Positions 20,001-27,307 of a DNA stretch of 64,000 bases are shown here, one piece after another. The translations under genes were made by a program, and so were the position numbers. Numbering within the stretch: position 1 is the first letter of the stretch; every line of letters begins with the position of its first letter. Source of the stretch: Thermodesulfobacteriota bacterium. Lineage in GTDB: Bacteria > Desulfobacterota > Desulfobacteria > Desulfobacterales > JAUWMJ01. Location of the stretch: the NCBI GenBank assembly GCA_034189135.1, contig JAXHVO010000103.1, positions 26,739 through 90,738 of the forward strand. Direction: 5' to 3'. Below the pieces are notes generated by a model. It did not search any database, was not told the origin of the DNA, and was given only the letters and a program-made list of their open reading frames with translations.

Positions 20001-20281
20001 GAAGCACCACAAAATAAAAGCAGATATGTCAACAGTCGGCTTCCCTGAAGCCTGCCCATAAGTCCTACCATAAACCCCATAATCACAAATGTAGATACGG
20101 AGTTGACCATGTAAACAATAGGCAGGTACTCGACACCAAATCTCTTTAAAAAAGCGGTCTCGGCAAAATTATTAAAAAGAACACCGGAGGTACGGATGAG
20201 AAAAAGAAGAACGGCAGTCCACAGAAACAGTCTCCTTTCATCCTGGTAGATATTTAACCATTTGCTTAAGATTTTCAGCAT
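17054..20281 (-). CDS. NTT/MFS-like transporter fused to HEAT repeats and a cyclic-nucleotide-binding domain
   Basis: A 1075-residue protein. Residues 1-430 hold about 12 hydrophobic segments like the ATP/ADP translocase (NTT/MFS) superfamily (FNNFAETAFLKRFGVEYLPI, VFWNLANDLFNTRQSKRLFP). Residues about 440-900 are helical HEAT-like repeats (YIPRLKNMLG, DDDDLRAVIALLNDPSN). The last 140 residues are a CRP-type nucleotide-binding domain with the phosphate cassette GDYFGEMALFEDIPRSAT. A regulated membrane transporter or sensor is inferred; the ligand is unknown. It opens the ATP-grasp gene series, and the next gene overlaps its end. Confidence 0.8.
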   Translation of the reverse strand: MLKILSKWLNIYQDERRLFLWTAVLLFLIRTSGVLFNNFAETAFLKRFGVEYLPIVYMVNSVSTFVIMGFMVGLMGRLQGSRLLTYLLLFCGASVAGLRLIIPLDIDILYPMLFILKAQYEVLLGLVFWNLANDLFNTRQSKRLFPLITAGGVLGGVIGSFATPFLAKTISMDNLMLAYLGTTLLGAITVKSMRVHFPTLLLSDKVPPKRKSRTSIIEEFKKVIPLIRESRLVKILIMLTLMPNIVIPIINYQFNYAVDQSFGNERTMIEFFGYFRGILNIISLVILLFIGKLYGRWGLPVALMFHPINYMFAFIAFLLRFDIFSAMYARISTNVLRTTMNVPATNILMGLFPESYRNVIRPFLRGTVVRIGVLMGAGFIMFSEGLVHPRYLSVVAMIFVAGWIITTFFLKRGYSKILLDLISRNMLDLKSMEEKDVGHVFNDKKVQNQLVQAFLSAKDNDCLWYARLLKSLEVQGLDGYILSTLKNQGTMIQIELLSMLSPQAGDEAIRVFKELAEPGSPDLMVALAKAANRLDSKLSSDFETEVFKTAKYPEVKAYAAAGLYHQVPEKYREMIDTWLDEDDIAERRAGVIAAGESGEDTYIPRLKNMLGEQKNDPILSFILAGLNRLGASESNAFVGNYLSHTMESVRMEALEAFEIEDDDDLRAVIALLNDPSNRVHEKAKHKLESSSYQNAQLLVESLIIPRRKVRDGLFYLLESMDIKDLDVFRAARFQLERSYRNMAEAETVRLLPVSHERDLLLDHLEQKSKVRLENALRVLASQDRSGQMRTIWRGISSADLRQRSNSVEALDDLLDSSLSKIMMPLLEGLSTSQCLAVGRKKFKLPNFASDPTAIYPHLLAKQNWVTVVLTLYLVSHQDVDEAVKEAVENLTGSDKIYVCQMAQCVFDLNQVRPIEKEDGMGTGISVPDKIIHLRNIQIFEGLSITELAAVASVTEVSVFQPGETVIKEGEPGEIMYLIIDGEVSVNKGQAKDHEIELDRISVGDYFGEMALFEDIPRSATIRAEEQTRLLMLNKRDFAEIVREYPQIALHICRVLGARLRKTHEKLNCYENESDG

Positions 20282-20805
20282 ACACTACCCTCAGTGCTCA
20301 ATTATAAAAGGAGACCCGGAAAAAAACGAAGTGACAAGAATTCCCCAATCAAGAACGAAATAAGGAACAATTCAACCCGACTTGAGCGATGTTTTTAAAG
20401 TTAGGTGCTGATATCCTAGTGCACAGGAATTTGCAAAAATCACAGGAATATCCGTAGATATGCCAAGGCTTTTTGCGCAGCTAACCGTCACAGATCGAGC
20501 AGAAAATCGCTCAATTTAGTTCAAGGTATTGTGCAGTAACCGAATATTCTAAGACATACAGTGGAAGTGGAAAAAAACGCCACCCATTATCCGGCAACCG
20601 ACGACTCGGATTCAGATAACAGGTACCAACGACATTGTCAAGAAAGCACTTTTCTTATAGGCAATCTAAAATGTTGTAATTTTGGGGATTTCCTCGACCG
20701 GATTCAATCTGACATTGACGTTTTCCTATCAATGTGGTTTTCTAAGATGAAATAAGGGAAACTCAGTGATAATTGAAAGAAAGAAAATGACGGAAGGTTA
20801 ATAAT
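20282..20805. other. Intergenic region between divergent genes
   Basis: About 520 bp between the start of the transporter fusion gene (minus) and the broken radical SAM gene (plus). Both promoters should lie here. I see no gene, RNA or strong repeat. GGAAGG near 20792 is the ribosome site of the plus-strand gene. Confidence 0.5.
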
Positions 20806-22042
20806 ATGAATGATACTTTGTTTCTGCAATTTTATAACCGAACCAAAAGTGGTTACTTTGACCTGTACAACGGTTTTCAGACACCTATGACCTGTGTAAA
20901 AACAAAGGAGATTTTTACTGGACCGAGCATGAGATAGACCGCACCAAATGGTACTTGAATGAAACATATGAAAATAGAAAATTACCTATTAATAAAGGCA
21001 CCGTCTATATCAGCGCCATCTATATGAATCATTTGTATCAATCCTACATATGGGCAAAAGAATATCCGGAAATCCGTTTTATCGTAGGTGGACCCATTGC
21101 CGCAGAAAGGCGAATCGATAAAAACCGCTGGCATCCGGTTTATGTGAAGGTTGACAGTTATGATATGTTGCCATCGAATTTGAAATTAACCGGCCAAAGT
21201 GTAGAGGACTGGTTTGAAGTTCCAAATTTTTCCGGCAAATGGAGGGTGGATGTGCCCGAATTTGTACCGGATGACAGCCGTATTTACTTTTCCTACACCT
21301 TGGATAACGGGTGTTATTGGCGTAAATGCGTATTCTGTAACATTGCCCTTCATGCAGGGGAAGTATTCAGGAAAAGAAAGGATATGAACTATGAGTTTGA
21401 AACTATGGCACATAATGGACATAAGATAGTGCGTTTAAATACAGGATCTATCACCACCAAATACATCAGAGAAGTACTCGTTGAACTACCCCGGGACCAT
21501 GACTTGGAATACCGACTGTTTGTAAGACCTGCCAAAGCGGAAAATAGGGCCTTAAAGGAAGTATTACACAAGGGTGGTCACAAATTTCCCAAACTGGTAT
21601 TGGGTTTTGGTATGGAGTTCCCACCAATCGTATGTTGGAATATATCGGCAAAGGATGTAATACAGATGAAGTATTGGAATTTCTTCGTATCTGTCATGAA
21701 AATAGAATACACATTAATGCGAACTTCATATTGGGTTGGAACAATTTGATCCAGGATGATATTAAAGAATTAGAAAGTTTCATGGACCGTGTACCTGAAA
21801 ATTCGATTACGACTTTTCAAATGAGATGGCTGTTTGCTCATCCACACACCACGGTCCATGACACCTATAAGGGAAAAGCGGTCAGATTGGGACCATTTTA
21901 TGAGGGTTTTCGCACGATCATAAACGAAGAGCAAATTCAGTTAAACAAACAAGCCGGAGATATTATTAACCAATATAAGGACATCAAACATTACAAACTC
22001 GAAGGTATGGTAAATATCAGGAAACATCTGGAAAAGAATTGA
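20806..22042 (+). pseudogene. Radical SAM protein broken by two frameshifts
   Basis: ATG 20806 follows GGAAGG and reads MNDTLFLQFYNRTKSGYFDL, but this frame hits TAG at about 20936. The coding signal continues in a second frame from about 20870 (YDLCKNKGDFYWTEHEID) to about 21612, including the cluster motif GCYWRKCVFCNI, and then in a third frame (TNRMLEYIGKG) to the stop at 22042. The pieces join into one plausible protein of about 410 aa. Either the gene is dead or the assembly has two indels here. GCYWRKCVFC is of the B12-radical SAM type that the fusion protein at 15082-17076 has lost. Confidence 0.75.
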
Positions 22043-22091
22043 TTCAATTATGCTATGATTTAGATAATGTGGATTATCAATGGAGGAAAAG

Positions 22092-23057
22092 ATGAACCTG
22101 AGGCGGTCAATGGTGTTTTTTATCGCCTTTTATTGGGCGTTGTTACCCTGTGGTTGCAGTGGAGGTGGAAAAAACGTACCGATGAGACCGTCCATTGAAA
22201 AGAAGGAGAAAAGCAAACCCAGACTGATCGTACTCCCCCTCCAGCCTGAGAAAGGTCAGGCATACAATGGAATTGGGATAGGGATTCATTTCCTGCTGGG
22301 AAATGTGGTGGCCCTTCACAGCGGACTTAAGGAGTTCTGGTTTGGCTGGCGGGTAAAGAAAATCTTCCTCCAAAAAGAAAAACTAACCGCCTATTGCCGG
22401 GGTAAGGGTCCCCGGCTTGACATTACCAAACTTGCCAAAGCACAGGGCATCCGTTACTGGCTATGGGGCAGCGTTCAACAGCACCGAGAAATGGTAAAGG
22501 TCACACTGGTACTTAAGGATACAAAGGGAAAATGCGAAAAATGGAAAACCGGTCTGATGCTGGATCCGGCCGACCATCTCATAGGATTCCGCAAAGGGTT
22601 CTTGGCCTGGTTAAAGGCTTGCGGCCTACCCCTGGCAGATACCCAGGTCCCCAAGGCCTTATGGCCTGAAACCACCACTCTAAAAAGTCTGGATCTTCTG
22701 GGCCGGGATTTAAAGACTTATTATTTCCATTCATCCTGGGGTGATAAAGGTCCGCTGGATTCCAAGCTGTTCGATCGTTCCATCTCCGCAGCCCCTTCCT
22801 CTTACCTGGCTCACAATCTAAAAGGCTGGGTCCGTTATAAGAATAAGGACTATGAGTCAGCCAAAGAATCATTCCGATCCGCCATCAATATAAATCCAAA
22901 CGGTTTGGGCGCGATTTCCGGCCTGATGTGGTGCGCGGTTTATACCAATGATAAAGAAAAGGCCTGCCAATGGGCCATGGCAAAGGCCGATATCAGAGGC
23001 GAAAGCCGCGAGGCGGCCATGGTCAAGGTGGAAAAACGGATGAAAAATCTCCACTAG
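22092..23057 (+). CDS. Lipoprotein with TPR-like C-terminus
   Basis: The N-terminus has a signal peptide ending in a lipobox-like LLPCGCSGG, so the mature protein should be lipid-anchored at Cys. A middle domain (RLIVLPLQ, IRYWLWGSVQ) resembles the part of outer-membrane-associated proteins that feeds a beta-sandwich. The C-terminal segment (AHNLKGWVRYKNKDYESAKE, NPNGLGAISGL) fits two TPR helices. ATG 22092 is chosen because GGAGG lies just upstream. It follows the broken radical SAM gene by 50 bp. Function unknown. Confidence 0.65.
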   Translation: MNLRRSMVFFIAFYWALLPCGCSGGGKNVPMRPSIEKKEKSKPRLIVLPLQPEKGQAYNGIGIGIHFLLGNVVALHSGLKEFWFGWRVKKIFLQKEKLTAYCRGKGPRLDITKLAKAQGIRYWLWGSVQQHREMVKVTLVLKDTKGKCEKWKTGLMLDPADHLIGFRKGFLAWLKACGLPLADTQVPKALWPETTTLKSLDLLGRDLKTYYFHSSWGDKGPLDSKLFDRSISAAPSSYLAHNLKGWVRYKNKDYESAKESFRSAININPNGLGAISGLMWCAVYTNDKEKACQWAMAKADIRGESREAAMVKVEKRMKNLH

Positions 23058-23248
23058 CCTGGCATGAGATATTTTCTCATCCCCCACCAACCCCAATGGC
23101 AAGGACCGATTTTTCTGATATCAAAATTAATTTTATAAATCGTTGCAATCGTTTTGATTATGATTATATTTTGTCTGTCGATATGAACCTCACTCATCTT
23201 AAACCCAGACCTTAGGGCTTAAAAGTCAAATGCGGAAAGGAAAGCGAA

Positions 23249-23761
23249 ATGAATAAAAACACAGAGGAAGTACTACAAGGATTAAAAACAGCCATGGAGG
23301 CAGAGCTGACCGGCCATGAGTTTTACAAAAATGCCGCTCAAACCACCGCTGACCCAGTTGGGAAAGAGACCTTCTCCCGCATGGCCGAAGAGGAGATCGG
23401 CCACTTCAACTATCTGAGACATCAGTACAAATCCGTTCTGGAAAAAGGTGAGTATGACTTTACCAAAAAGCTGCTAAAAAAAGATCATCAACATGCGGAA
23501 AGTCCGATCTTCAGTGATGAGATAAAAAGAAGGATCAAGGACAGTCATTTTGAAGTCAGTGCACTGACCATTGGCATGAAATTGGAATTAGATGCCATGA
23601 GATTTTACCGGGCTTGTGCGGAAAAGGCTGACGATGAGGAGGTAAAAACGCTTTATAATGAATTGGCTGACTGGGAAACAGATCATTATCGCGCCTTTGA
23701 GCAGCAACTGAATATGCTGAAAGAAGACTACTTTCAGGCAAATAATTTTGTTCCCATGTAA
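23249..23761 (+). CDS. Rubrerythrin/ferritin-like diiron protein
   Basis: A four-helix ferritin-like protein of 170 aa with two ligand pairs: EAELTGHEFY plus EEEIGHFNYL in the first half, and LELDAMRFY plus DWETDHYRAF in the second. The rubredoxin domain of classical rubrerythrin is absent. Such proteins act in peroxide reduction or iron handling in the cytoplasm of anaerobes. ATG 23249 follows GGAAAG. It converges on hgcB, with 104 bp between the two stop codons. Confidence 0.85.
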   Translation: MNKNTEEVLQGLKTAMEAELTGHEFYKNAAQTTADPVGKETFSRMAEEEIGHFNYLRHQYKSVLEKGEYDFTKKLLKKDHQHAESPIFSDEIKRRIKDSHFEVSALTIGMKLELDAMRFYRACAEKADDEEVKTLYNELADWETDHYRAFEQQLNMLKEDYFQANNFVPM

Positions 23762-23865
23762 GGGTGTTTTTTCTATTTTTTTAGAATCATTTGAATTTCA
23801 TGTGCAGCAGCCTGCTCTGTAATAGGTTTACTGGCTTTTAAAGTGCTTCCCAGAAGGCTTATGTT

Positions 23866-24165
23866 TTAGCAACAACCACCTGTTTCAGCAGAACCACAGC
23901 TAGCATTTTCTTTGCCTTTTATCCAGACCTGGATAATATAGGAGGCTCAACCTACACCAGGACTGACTTCTATTGCATGGGTAGGACAGTTATTCACACA
24001 TGCCCCGCACTCCATGCAGGCGTTAAAGTCGATAATTGCCGCTTTTCCCTGCCTGATCTCAAAAACATGGTGGGGGCATACTTCGGTACACAAACCACAC
24101 CCGATGCATTCCTCCCGGTTGAGTATCAGTGACGAAACATCGTCTAGGTATCTTATATCTTCCAT
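23866..24165 (-). CDS. hgcB: HgcB, ferredoxin-like partner of HgcA, with in-frame TGA read as selenocysteine
   Basis: HgcB carries electrons to HgcA in mercury methylation. From ATG 24165 the frame gives CIGCGLCTEVC (C20-C30) and CMECGACVNNC (C50-C60), two [4Fe-4S] motifs including the ECGAC of HgcB. TGA at 23949-23947 is codon 73. The frame then runs ASYIIQVW to GGCC and TAA, 99 codons in all, ending in the vicinal cysteine pair expected of HgcB. In studied HgcB (P. mercurii ND132, from memory) position 73 is an essential cysteine. A perfect hairpin with GGUC loop follows the TGA. I infer selenocysteine. A nonsense mutation or sequencing error is the alternative. It lies 22 bp after hgcA. 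Confidence 0.88.
23914..23949 (-). promoter_or_regulatory. Candidate bacterial SECIS element after the hgcB TGA
   Basis: Read on the minus strand, the TGA is followed by a 17-nt stretch and then loop GGTC. The stem TTATCCA/TGGATAA is perfect, 7 bp. GCCT directly after TGA can also pair with AGGC at the far end, closing a longer stem with an internal loop. The apical part CCAGGTCTGG resembles the E. coli fdhF SECIS (GCAGGUCUGC), whose loop lies about 18 nt from the UGA. The distance and a G at the start of the loop fit SelB recognition. Confidence 0.75.
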
Positions 24166-24187
24166 GATTTGTTTTCCTGTTTTAAAA

Positions 24188-25396
24188 TTAAAATGCCGAA
24201 TAGATCCAGAAACCTGTTGATATTACCAAAGCGATTAACTGTACAGGGATGAACCTTTTCATCTCCTTTTCAACACCGGAGGGTGAGGTAAAGGGGGTGG
24301 CGCCGGTAAAATTCATGGACAGATAGGAGCTTATGGCCATCACCAATAAAAACAGACCGATAAAGGCCGTAATCCCATGAATGGACGATGAAATTGACAG
24401 AAATAAAAGCGCGGCAAACACAATTCCGCATAGGAGACCTTTTGCGGCAAACTCTCTAAATGGGATATAGGGCAGCAGTGCGGGGGTAATGACTGCACCG
24501 GAAATAATTCCCACCAAAAGCGCCAGGATAGACACCATTCCCCTTTCAAAAGCACTTGAAAAGGAAAAGAAGCCCGGCCCGAAACCGGACAGAATAATCA
24601 AAACCATTGAGGCTAGCAAAGCCGGCTTGAGGACCGTTTTCAATTCAACCGGGGTGAGAATCAGCCTTTCAATAAAAGTGAAGGTAACCATTCTCATCTT
24701 TTTATCGGCCTTTCTATTGTTTTTAACAAAAGCGGGAATGTCTTTTGCCCTGACAGGGCCGAATACCACTTTAAAGCCGGATTCTTTTTTTACCTTTCCG
24801 GCAGTCACTCCGGTTGCACCCAGTTGTGGAACGATCACCCGTTTATGGTCAACCACTTTTTCCAGGGAACATCGTTTTATTCTTTTAACCAGTTCTCCAG
24901 TGGAAAAGGTTCCTTTTCCGGCAGCACACCAGACATTTACCCCGCCGGTATCCAGAACAAGAATCCAGGCATCCATATACTCCAGCTCCCGCCTCAGGTG
25001 ATCAAAGGTCAGTTTGAAATTTGCGGTAACCAGGACCTCTGAAGCTTTGTCAGGGTTTCCCACACAATAAAGACCGGGTGCCACTTTGTAATTGTGCCTG
25101 CCAATACCGCTTCTTACCACCAGGGTGGATAGAATATCACTTTTATCCGGTTTGGTTTTTACCTTGGGAACAAAACCGGTATCGGTGAAAACAAAATCTT
25201 CCACAAACGAGCCAATGATATACCCCGGCTTTTCATGATCGGCAAAAACATTCTTTGGTCCAATGCCGCCATCGGTCCCTGCATCATCCATTTCTGGCAT
25301 GATTGAAACCCCGGTGGATTCAAGCCTAGTGTCACAGCCCTCGTTGCTGCTGCAATCAGACCCACAGCCACATCCGGTATCTAATGGTTCTTTCAA
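24188..25396 (-). CDS. hgcA: HgcA, corrinoid mercury methyltransferase
   Basis: Membrane corrinoid protein that transfers a methyl group to Hg(II). The cap-helix motif NVWCAAGK is exact, with Cys157 as the expected lower cobalt ligand. A CFeSP-like globular domain (residues about 60-230) is followed by five TM segments (for example LLASMVLIILSGFG and FIGLFLLVMAISSYLSM). The 402-aa length exceeds many HgcA proteins because of an N-terminal extension rich in cysteine (GCGCGSDCSSNEGC). The start is TTG 25396, with AGGGAG well placed. arsR lies 14 bp upstream and hgcB 22 bp downstream. Confidence 0.96.
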   Translation of the reverse strand: MKEPLDTGCGCGSDCSSNEGCDTRLESTGVSIMPEMDDAGTDGGIGPKNVFADHEKPGYIIGSFVEDFVFTDTGFVPKVKTKPDKSDILSTLVVRSGIGRHNYKVAPGLYCVGNPDKASEVLVTANFKLTFDHLRRELEYMDAWILVLDTGGVNVWCAAGKGTFSTGELVKRIKRCSLEKVVDHKRVIVPQLGATGVTAGKVKKESGFKVVFGPVRAKDIPAFVKNNRKADKKMRMVTFTFIERLILTPVELKTVLKPALLASMVLIILSGFGPGFFSFSSAFERGMVSILALLVGIISGAVITPALLPYIPFREFAAKGLLCGIVFAALLFLSISSSIHGITAFIGLFLLVMAISSYLSMNFTGATPFTSPSGVEKEMKRFIPVQLIALVISTGFWIYSAF

Positions 25397-25410
25397 ATTC
25401 AGCTCCCTGT

Positions 25411-25692
25411 TTATAATTTCGACACATACTTTTTGAATTGATTCAATACATCAAAATCGACACAGTAACACGTTTTTGGTCCTTCAATTTCACCATGGAC
25501 AATACCTGATTCTTTAAGCAGCTTAAGGTGTTGGCTGATGGTCGACTGGGAAAAGGGGAAAATATTCACAATTTCTCCACATACACAAGAATTGATTTTT
25601 ATTAAATGCTCCACAATCTTAACCCTGGTGGGATGTCCCAGCGCCTTGAAAATTTTGGCGAGTGTATCTGCATCCATTTTAAGTTTCGGCAT
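25411..25692 (-). CDS. ArsR/SmtB-family repressor heading the hgcAB operon
   Basis: Winged-helix DNA-binding protein, 93 aa. The recognition helix is in FSQSTISQHLKLLKESGIV. The N-terminal half reads KALGHPTRVKIVEHL, and NSCVCGEIV puts a CxC pair in the metal or arsenic sensing position; TCYC near the end could also bind metal. It is the first gene of arsR-hgcA-hgcB, 14 bp before hgcA. ArsR-type regulation of hgcAB is known in other methylators, so metal- or arsenic-dependent derepression of hgcAB is inferred. Confidence 0.92.
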   Translation of the reverse strand: MPKLKMDADTLAKIFKALGHPTRVKIVEHLIKINSCVCGEIVNIFPFSQSTISQHLKLLKESGIVHGEIEGPKTCYCVDFDVLNQFKKYVSKL

Positions 25693-25710
25693 AAATACTT
25701 ACCTCGATTT

Positions 25711-25735
25711 CTGGTAACTACCCCCGCTGTCAGGC
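25711..25735. repeat. Solo end of family B inverted-repeat element
   Basis: GGTAACTACCCCCGCTGTCA followed by GGCTGAAG resembles the outer end of the family B element (GTAACTACTCACGTAGTCA, then GGCTGAAG, at 33415). No matching second end is seen nearby, so it is a solo end or decayed copy, lying just upstream of arsR where it may affect the promoter. Confidence 0.45.
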
Positions 25736-25911
25736 TGAAGCATGCCAGACCGAGTCGTTACCTTTTCTTTAAAAATCCAAATAGAGTTGTTTTCCTTCGC
25801 TGCTGTATAAGGACATAAGAACAGTATCTAAGCAAACATCGGTTCCCTTGCAAATACAGCTGTCTTGATCAAACTTGCTTTTCAATTTTGGGCTTTCTTT
25901 TCTGTCATCGT

Positions 25912-25931
25912 TTATCGTCTTTTAACGATAA
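25912..25931. promoter_or_regulatory. Dyad upstream of arsR-hgcAB
   Basis: A perfect inverted repeat TTATCGT-CTTTTA-ACGATAA (7-bp arms, 6-bp spacer) lies about 220 bp upstream of the arsR start in the 25693-26053 gap. It could be an operator of the repressor or an unrelated hairpin. The rest of this gap shows no gene. Confidence 0.35.
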
Positions 25932-26053
25932 TATAAAAACCATACTCTGTCAATGGCGTTTTAAAAATTTTTAATTTTTAAAACGGAAAAAAATAAGGAA
26001 AAAAATTAGGAGACCGTCAAGTTCTAATGGACTAATTTATTGCAGTGGGAAGT

Positions 26054-26425
26054 TCATGTTCTGTCAAGAACCTTAGCGACTGTCTTTTTAATGCGATCGA
26101 TACTGCTCCCTCTTTTCTCCACAAAGGTCACTGTGTTCAAGATATCCTGCTGTATTCCTTTTTCCGACAGAAAAGAATGAACCACTACAGTCAATGCTGG
26201 GAAATGCTCCCTGAGTGTCTTCACCAGGAGTAAATTATCTGTATCAGGCAGATCGGGGTCTACAATCAAAAGGTCTAAAGGCTCTTGCCCCAATGTATAT
26301 TGAATGATTTCCTGACCGGTTTTCGCCAGTTGAACCTGGTAACCTTCCAGCGTCAGCTCGCGCCTTAACAACTCCCGGACATGGGAATTGCGGTCAGCTA
26401 TTAATATGTTGTAATTTTTTCTCAA
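26054..26425 (-). CDS. Stand-alone receiver-domain protein
   Basis: A single CheY-like receiver domain of 123 aa: ILIADRNSHVRELLRREL at the N-terminus, the phospho-acceptor in LLIVDPDLPD, and FVEKRGS in place of the usual lysine loop. There is no output domain. The acidic pocket has one D (ADRN) rather than the usual DD pair, so phosphorylation may be weak. No partner kinase is adjacent. Confidence 0.75.
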   Translation of the reverse strand: MRKNYNILIADRNSHVRELLRRELTLEGYQVQLAKTGQEIIQYTLGQEPLDLLIVDPDLPDTDNLLLVKTLREHFPALTVVVHSFLSEKGIQQDILNTVTFVEKRGSSIDRIKKTVAKVLDRT

Positions 26426-26902
26426 GGGTCTTCCTTAACTGTTCGGTATTACATCAATATCGACCATGATTACCGATAAATTATGAATACGTAAAATATG
26501 ATCACAATGGGGATGGAACACTACATGTGGAACAACACTTTATCAAAAACTACGGTATATGGTAGTCGCATTTCAAACTTCTTTTTTTACCAAATTATCA
26601 AACCGGATCAATTCCTAAAGTCGAATCGATCCGGTTTTAGCTGCCAAGTATTTTCCATAAAAAATTTTAACTAACATTTAAAGCAAACCCCGCCGGACGA
26701 GATTAACCATAACACATGTATAAAAAGCGGTCTTTAGAAAAGAACAACTTCCCTTCTTAATTGCCTATACTATTAAATGCTTAAAAAATTTATGAACGTG
26801 TTTACAGCCAACCTACCGGCCTAACAGGCCCATCCCTTTTCAATCACAATACGCAAGGTTTGTGCCAATTAGGAAAGGAAAGGTCAAAACTTATTAACTG
26901 TC
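26426..26902. other. AT-rich intergenic region, nothing recognised
   Basis: About 480 bp between the receiver gene and the truncated kinase-like gene. I see no gene, RNA or clear repeat in it. Confidence 0.4.
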
Positions 26903-27274
26903 TCAAAATACAAGCAATTTTTTAATAAGAGAAAAAGCGAGTGAATGCAGGTGAAGAAATTGGGTGTCGGTTGTTTTTACAAGTTGTAAAGCAGACAGAC
27001 CATTTGATTCGATTTTTTGCATCTTTTGCGATATAATTAAAATTTCATGATCGGTAACAGCATAGTCGATTTTTTCGGCCAGTATATCGGCAATTTCCAG
27101 TGCACCAACGCCTATTTTAGGGGAAAGGCAAATGGTAGATGATATCTTTGCCGGAAAAGTTTCTGGTGTGTTTTGAAGCCGCTGTTCCCAATTGCCCGCG
27201 TACTGGTCTGCCACCGTATGAGCATCCACTCGTTCTTTGTCATAAGCCCCTGGTATATATTTTAGCTCATTCAT
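26903..27274 (-). pseudogene. Truncated cytidylate-kinase-like protein
   Basis: The first 80 residues are clearly related to the full protein at 29167-29913: KYIPGAYDKERVDAHTVADQY matches its KYVPGTYAKKRPDAAQIAGQY region, and IGVGALEIADILAEKIDY is nearly the same nucleotide-binding segment. After EILII the match ends and a 40-residue unrelated tail follows. The gene is probably a decayed partial duplicate. It lies downstream of the enoyl-CoA hydratase gene by 33 bp. Confidence 0.6.
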
Positions 27275-27307
27275 GGTTAACTTAGGTCGTTAACTTCCGA
27301 CGAAGTG

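Noticed and set aside
23947..24165. A complete 72-residue two-cluster ferredoxin ending at the TGA
   Set aside because: The conserved C-terminal part of HgcB follows in the same frame after the TGA, and the stop has a SECIS-like hairpin. The short form would lack the residues needed for HgcB function.
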